Source of the DNA: Burkholderiales bacterium
Lineage (GTDB): Bacteria; Pseudomonadota; Gammaproteobacteria; Burkholderiales; Casimicrobiaceae
Assembly (NCBI GenBank): GCA_031283405.1
Contig: JAITBX010000159.1
Location: 1 to 8,037, forward strand
Length of the DNA: 8,037 nt
Direction of reading: 5' to 3'
Position 1 is the stretch's first letter. Every line of letters starts with the position of its first letter. The notes under the pieces are model-generated. The model did no database searches. It worked only from the letters and a program-made list of their open reading frames with translations, and was not told the DNA's origin. This document shows positions 4,598 through 8,037 of the stretch, in pieces. Position numbers and translations under genes: made by a program.

Positions 4598-7500
4598 GTG
4601 AGTAATTTTCTGGACAGACTTTTATTCTTCACGCGATCCAAGACGGAGTTCGCCGGCGGGCACGGCGCAACCACGACCGAGGATCGTTCGTGGGAAGAGG
4701 CGTATCGCAAGCGCTGGCAGCACGACAAGATCGTGCGTTCCACGCACGGCGTGAACTGCACCGGCTCATGCTCGTGGAAGGTTTACGTCAAGGGCGGCAT
4801 CGTCACTTGGGAAACCCAGCAAACGGATTACCCGCGCACGCGCCCCGATCTGCCCAATCACGAGCCGCGCGGTTGCCAGCGCGGCGCGAGCTTCAGTTGG
4901 TATCTCTATTCCAGCAACCGCGTGAAACATCCTCTGGTGCGCTCGCGTCTGCTGAAATTGTGGCGGCAGGCGAGAGCGACGATGAAGCCGGTGGCGGCGT
5001 GGAAATCCATCGTCGAAGATCCGACCAAGCGCGCTTCTTACGTCAAGAAACGCGGCCTCGGCGGTTTCGTTCGCGCCAGTTGGGCGGAAGTCAACGAAAT
5101 CATCGCGGCGGCCAACGCCTATACCGCTAAAACGTATGGCCCCGATCGCGTCTTCGGCTTCTCGCCGATTCCGGCGATGTCGATGGTGAGCTACGCCGCT
5201 GGCGCCCGCTATCTGTCGTTGCTCGGCGGCGTCTGCATGTCGTTCTACGACTGGTATTGCGATTTGCCGCCGGCTTCGCCGCAAACGTGGGGCGAGCAAA
5301 CCGACGTACCGGAAAGCGCCGACTGGTACAACGCCGGCTTCCTCATTCTTTGGGGATCGAACGTGCCGCAGACGCGCACGCCCGACGCGCACTTCTACAC
5401 CGAGTCGCGCTACCGTGGCGCCAAGAGCGTCGTCGTCAGCCCGGACTATGCCGAGGCCACCAAGTTTGCCGACCTGTGGATGTCGCCCAAGCAAGGGACG
5501 GACGCGGCGTTGGCGATGGCGATGGGACATGTGATTCTGAAAGAGTTTCACATCGACCGGCAAGCGAAATATTTCAACGATTACGCCCGCCAATATACGG
5601 ATATGCCGATGCTGGTGCGGCTGGTGAAGCAGGGCGACAACTATGTGCCCGAGCGCTTCCTGCGCGCTTCGGATTTCGTTCAAGGCATGGGCGAGGCCAA
5701 CAACCCGGAATGGAAAACGCTGGCTTACGACGAAACCAGCGGCGAAATTGTCGTGCCGACGGGTTCGGTGGGTTTCCGCTGGGGCGAAACCGGCAAATGG
5801 AATCTCGAAGAGAAAACTTCCGCCAACCGTGAAACAAAACTGCGCCTCTCGCTCGCCGACATCAAAGACGGCGTCGAGTCGGTCGACTTTCCCTATTTCG
5901 GCAACCGTGAACACGATCATTTTCACGGCACCGACCACCCTGATGTGTTGACGCGAAACGTGCCGGTCAAGAAACTGAAGCTCATTGACGGCGAAACCGT
6001 CGTGGCTTCCGTGTTCGACCTGTTCCTCGCCAACTACGGCGTCGATCGCGGCTTCGGCGGCGACAACCTCGGCAAGAACTACAACGATGTGCAGCCGTAC
6101 ACGCCCGCTTGGGCAGAGAAGATCACTGGCGTGCCGCGCGATCAAATCATCACCGTGGCTCGTGAATTTGCGCTGAACGCCGAAAAAACCCATGGCCGCT
6201 CGATGGTCATCATCGGCGCCGGCATGAACCACTGGTATCACATGGATATGAACTACCGCGGCATCATCAATATGTTGGTGATGTGCGGTTGCGTCGGGCA
6301 ATCGGGAGGCGGCTGGTCGCACTACGTCGGCCAGGAAAAGCTGCGCCCGCAATCGGGCTGGACGCCGCTGACCTTCGCGCTCGACTGGGGACGTCCATCG
6401 CGCCAGATGAATTCGACGTCGGCTTTCTACGCGCACACCGATCAGTGGCGCTATGAAACGCTGGACATCAACGAAATTTTGTCGCCGACCGCGCCGACCG
6501 GAACATGGGACGGCGTGTTGATCGACTACAACGCCCGCGCCGAACGCATGGGCTGGCTGCCTTCGGCGCCGCAGTTGCAGGCCAATCCTCTCGAAATTGC
6601 CAAGCGCGCCGAAGCGGCAGGCATGGAGCCGAAGGATTACGTCGCCAAAGCGCTGAAAGCGGGCGAACTGGAAATGTCGTGCAACGACCCCGACAACCCC
6701 GTGAACTGGCCGCGCAATCTGTTCGTTTGGCGCTCCAACCTTCTGGGCGCTTCGGCCAAGGGTCATGAGTATTTCCTGAAACATCTGCTCGGCACCACGC
6801 ACGGCGTGATGGGCAAAGACCTCGGCGAGGACGGCAAGAAGAAACCGGTCGATGTGAAATGGCACGATAAAGCGCCGGAAGGAAAGCTCGATCTCTTGGT
6901 GACGCTCGATTTCCGCATGTCCACCACCTGTGTCTATTCGGACATCGTGTTGCCGACGGCGACGTGGTACGAGAAGAACGACCTCAACACTTCCGACATG
7001 CACCCGTTCATTCATCCGCTGTCGGCGGCGGTCGATCCGGTTTGGGAATCGCGCAGCGATTGGGACATTTACAAAGGCATCGCCGAAGCGTTCTCAAAAG
7101 TTTCTCCGGAAGTGCTGGGCGTAGAGAAAGATGTGGTGCTGACCCCGATCATGCACGACAGCCCCGGCGAAATCGCCCAACCTTTCGATGTGAAAGACTG
7201 GAAGAAAGGGCAGGTCGATCCGATTCCGGGAAAGACGATGCCGGCGGTTACCGTGGTCGAACGCGACTATCCGAACCTCTACAAACGCTTCACGTCGCTC
7301 GGCCCCTTGATGAACAAGCTCGGCAACGGCGGCAAGGGACTGGCGTGGAACACCGACCATGAGGTTGAATTGCTCAAGGGACTCAACGGCGTGGTGGTCG
7401 AAGAGGGCGCCAGCAAAGGACTGGCGCGCATCGACAGCGCCATAGACGCTTGCGAAGTCGTTCTGAGCCTCGCTCCTGAAACCAACGGCGAAGTCGCGGT

Positions 7501-8037
7501 GAAGGCGTGGGCGTCTCTGGAGAAATTCACCGGACGCAACCACACCCATCTTGCGATTCCGAAAGAGGACGAGAAGATTCGCTTTCGCGACATACAAGCG
7601 CAGCCGCGCAAAATCATCTCGTCGCCGATCTGGTCGGGGCTGGAATCGGAGCATGTTTGCTACAATGCCGGCTATACCAACGTTCACGAGTTGATTCCGT
7701 GGCGCACGCTGACGGGTCGTCAGCAGCTTTATCAGGATCATTTGTGGATGCGCGCTTTTGGTGAGGGCTTCTGTGTCTATCGGCCGCCGATCGACACCAA
7801 GACCATCAAGCCAGTGATCGACCGCAAGCCGAAGGGCAACGGCTCGGTGGTGTTGAACTGGATCACGCCGCACCAGAAGTGGGGCATCCACTCGACTTAC
7901 ACTGACAACCTGCTGATGCTTACCTTGTCGCGCGGCGGGCCGATCATCTGGATCAGCGAAGTTGACGCCAAGAGCGCCGGCATCGTTGACAACGATTGGA
8001 TTGAAGCCTACAACACCAACGGCGCGATTACGGCGCG
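4598..8037 (+). CDS. narG: Respiratory nitrate reductase alpha subunit, C-terminus cut by window edge
   Basis: Catalytic subunit of membrane-bound nitrate reductase: reduces nitrate to nitrite at a molybdenum bis-guanine-dinucleotide centre on the cytoplasmic face, with electrons from quinol through NarI and NarH. 1146 residues are visible without a break; E. coli NarG has about 1247, so roughly 100 are missing. The N-terminus MSNFLDRLLFF resembles the remnant Tat-like leader of NarG but lacks twin arginines. The FS0 [4Fe-4S] ligands are His50, Cys54, Cys58 and Cys93 (STHGVNCTGSCSW, later EPRGCQRGAS). The Mo ligand Asp222 lies in FYDWYCDLPPASPQTWGEQT. Other landmarks are GRSMVIIGAGMNHWYHMDMNYRG (start about 529), VGQSGGGWSHYVGQEKLRPQ and STTCVYSDIVLPTATWYEKN. 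All are close to E. coli NarG, unlike periplasmic NapA. narH, narJ and narI are expected downstream (inference). Confidence 0.97.
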   Translation, partial: MSNFLDRLLFFTRSKTEFAGGHGATTTEDRSWEEAYRKRWQHDKIVRSTHGVNCTGSCSWKVYVKGGIVTWETQQTDYPRTRPDLPNHEPRGCQRGASFSWYLYSSNRVKHPLVRSRLLKLWRQARATMKPVAAWKSIVEDPTKRASYVKKRGLGGFVRASWAEVNEIIAAANAYTAKTYGPDRVFGFSPIPAMSMVSYAAGARYLSLLGGVCMSFYDWYCDLPPASPQTWGEQTDVPESADWYNAGFLILWGSNVPQTRTPDAHFYTESRYRGAKSVVVSPDYAEATKFADLWMSPKQGTDAALAMAMGHVILKEFHIDRQAKYFNDYARQYTDMPMLVRLVKQGDNYVPERFLRASDFVQGMGEANNPEWKTLAYDETSGEIVVPTGSVGFRWGETGKWNLEEKTSANRETKLRLSLADIKDGVESVDFPYFGNREHDHFHGTDHPDVLTRNVPVKKLKLIDGETVVASVFDLFLANYGVDRGFGGDNLGKNYNDVQPYTPAWAEKITGVPRDQIITVAREFALNAEKTHGRSMVIIGAGMNHWYHMDMNYRGIINMLVMCGCVGQSGGGWSHYVGQEKLRPQSGWTPLTFALDWGRPSRQMNSTSAFYAHTDQWRYETLDINEILSPTAPTGTWDGVLIDYNARAERMGWLPSAPQLQANPLEIAKRAEAAGMEPKDYVAKALKAGELEMSCNDPDNPVNWPRNLFVWRSNLLGASAKGHEYFLKHLLGTTHGVMGKDLGEDGKKKPVDVKWHDKAPEGKLDLLVTLDFRMSTTCVYSDIVLPTATWYEKNDLNTSDMHPFIHPLSAAVDPVWESRSDWDIYKGIAEAFSKVSPEVLGVEKDVVLTPIMHDSPGEIAQPFDVKDWKKGQVDPIPGKTMPAVTVVERDYPNLYKRFTSLGPLMNKLGNGGKGLAWNTDHEVELLKGLNGVVVEEGASKGLARIDSAIDACEVVLSLAPETNGEVAVKAWASLEKFTGRNHTHLAIPKEDEKIRFRDIQAQPRKIISSPIWSGLESEHVCYNAGYTNVHELIPWRTLTGRQQLYQDHLWMRAFGEGFCVYRPPIDTKTIKPVIDRKPKGNGSVVLNWITPHQKWGIHSTYTDNLLMLTLSRGGPIIWISEVDAKSAGIVDNDWIEAYNTNGAITA

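Noticed and set aside
4766..7015. 749-codon open frame on the minus strand
   Set aside because: It lies wholly antisense to narG, whose plus-strand translation is continuous and matches NarG motif by motif. The antisense product is Arg/His/Val-rich without recognisable domains, typical of a shadow frame in GC-biased coding DNA.
1..8037. Mobile elements, CRISPR arrays, tRNAs or a novel defence/metabolic cassette
   Set aside because: No terminal repeats, transposase motifs, spaced direct repeats or tRNA-like folds were seen, and the coding space is fully taken by recognisable nar genes.

Overview
The window holds the start of a respiratory (membrane-bound, Nar-type) nitrate reductase locus with its nitrate-sensing and transport genes. 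The gene order is divergent. A NarX-type sensor kinase lies on the minus strand and runs off the left edge. Two consecutive NarK-family nitrate/nitrite transporters and the catalytic subunit gene narG lie on the plus strand, with narG running off the right edge. This narX <-> narK1-narK2-narG layout, moderately high GC in the coding parts and a perfect FNR/Anr box suggest a denitrifying or nitrate-respiring proteobacterium. By gene order and protein style it is probably beta- or gammaproteobacterial; the genus cannot be named from this sequence alone.

Layout. (1) 1-1480, minus: narX, N-terminal 493 residues visible, with periplasmic nitrate P-box, HAMP, coiled coil and H-box; the ATPase domain lies beyond the edge. 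(2) 1481-1778: an AT-rich divergent control region with a perfect FNR box at 1685-1698, a class II-spaced -10 candidate, a near-consensus NarL 7-2-7 site at 1521-1536 and three other short palindromes. (3) 1779-3119, plus: narK1-type MFS transporter with an unusual histidine-rich N-terminal tail. (4) 3179-4585, plus: narK2-type MFS transporter, E. coli NarK-like, GTG start with a strong Shine-Dalgarno sequence. (5) 4598-8037, plus: narG, 1146 residues visible, with the FS0 iron-sulfur ligands and the molybdenum-ligating Asp present.

How they work together (family knowledge plus inference): anaerobiosis activates FNR/Anr at the narK1 promoter. Periplasmic nitrate is sensed by NarX, which would phosphorylate NarL, expected downstream of narX outside the window, and NarL would act at heptamers in the divergent region. 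NarK1 and NarK2 bring nitrate in and export nitrite. NarG, with NarH and NarI expected to the right, reduces nitrate on the cytoplasmic face using quinol electrons.

The genes are textbook nar genes and I see no new multi-gene system. The points that deserve a second look are the His-rich tail of NarK1, the cluster of palindromes in the control region (especially the one abutting the narX start), the absence of cysteines in the NarX central module, and the lack of a Shine-Dalgarno sequence for narX. No RNA genes, mobile elements, CRISPR arrays or clear intrinsic terminators were seen.
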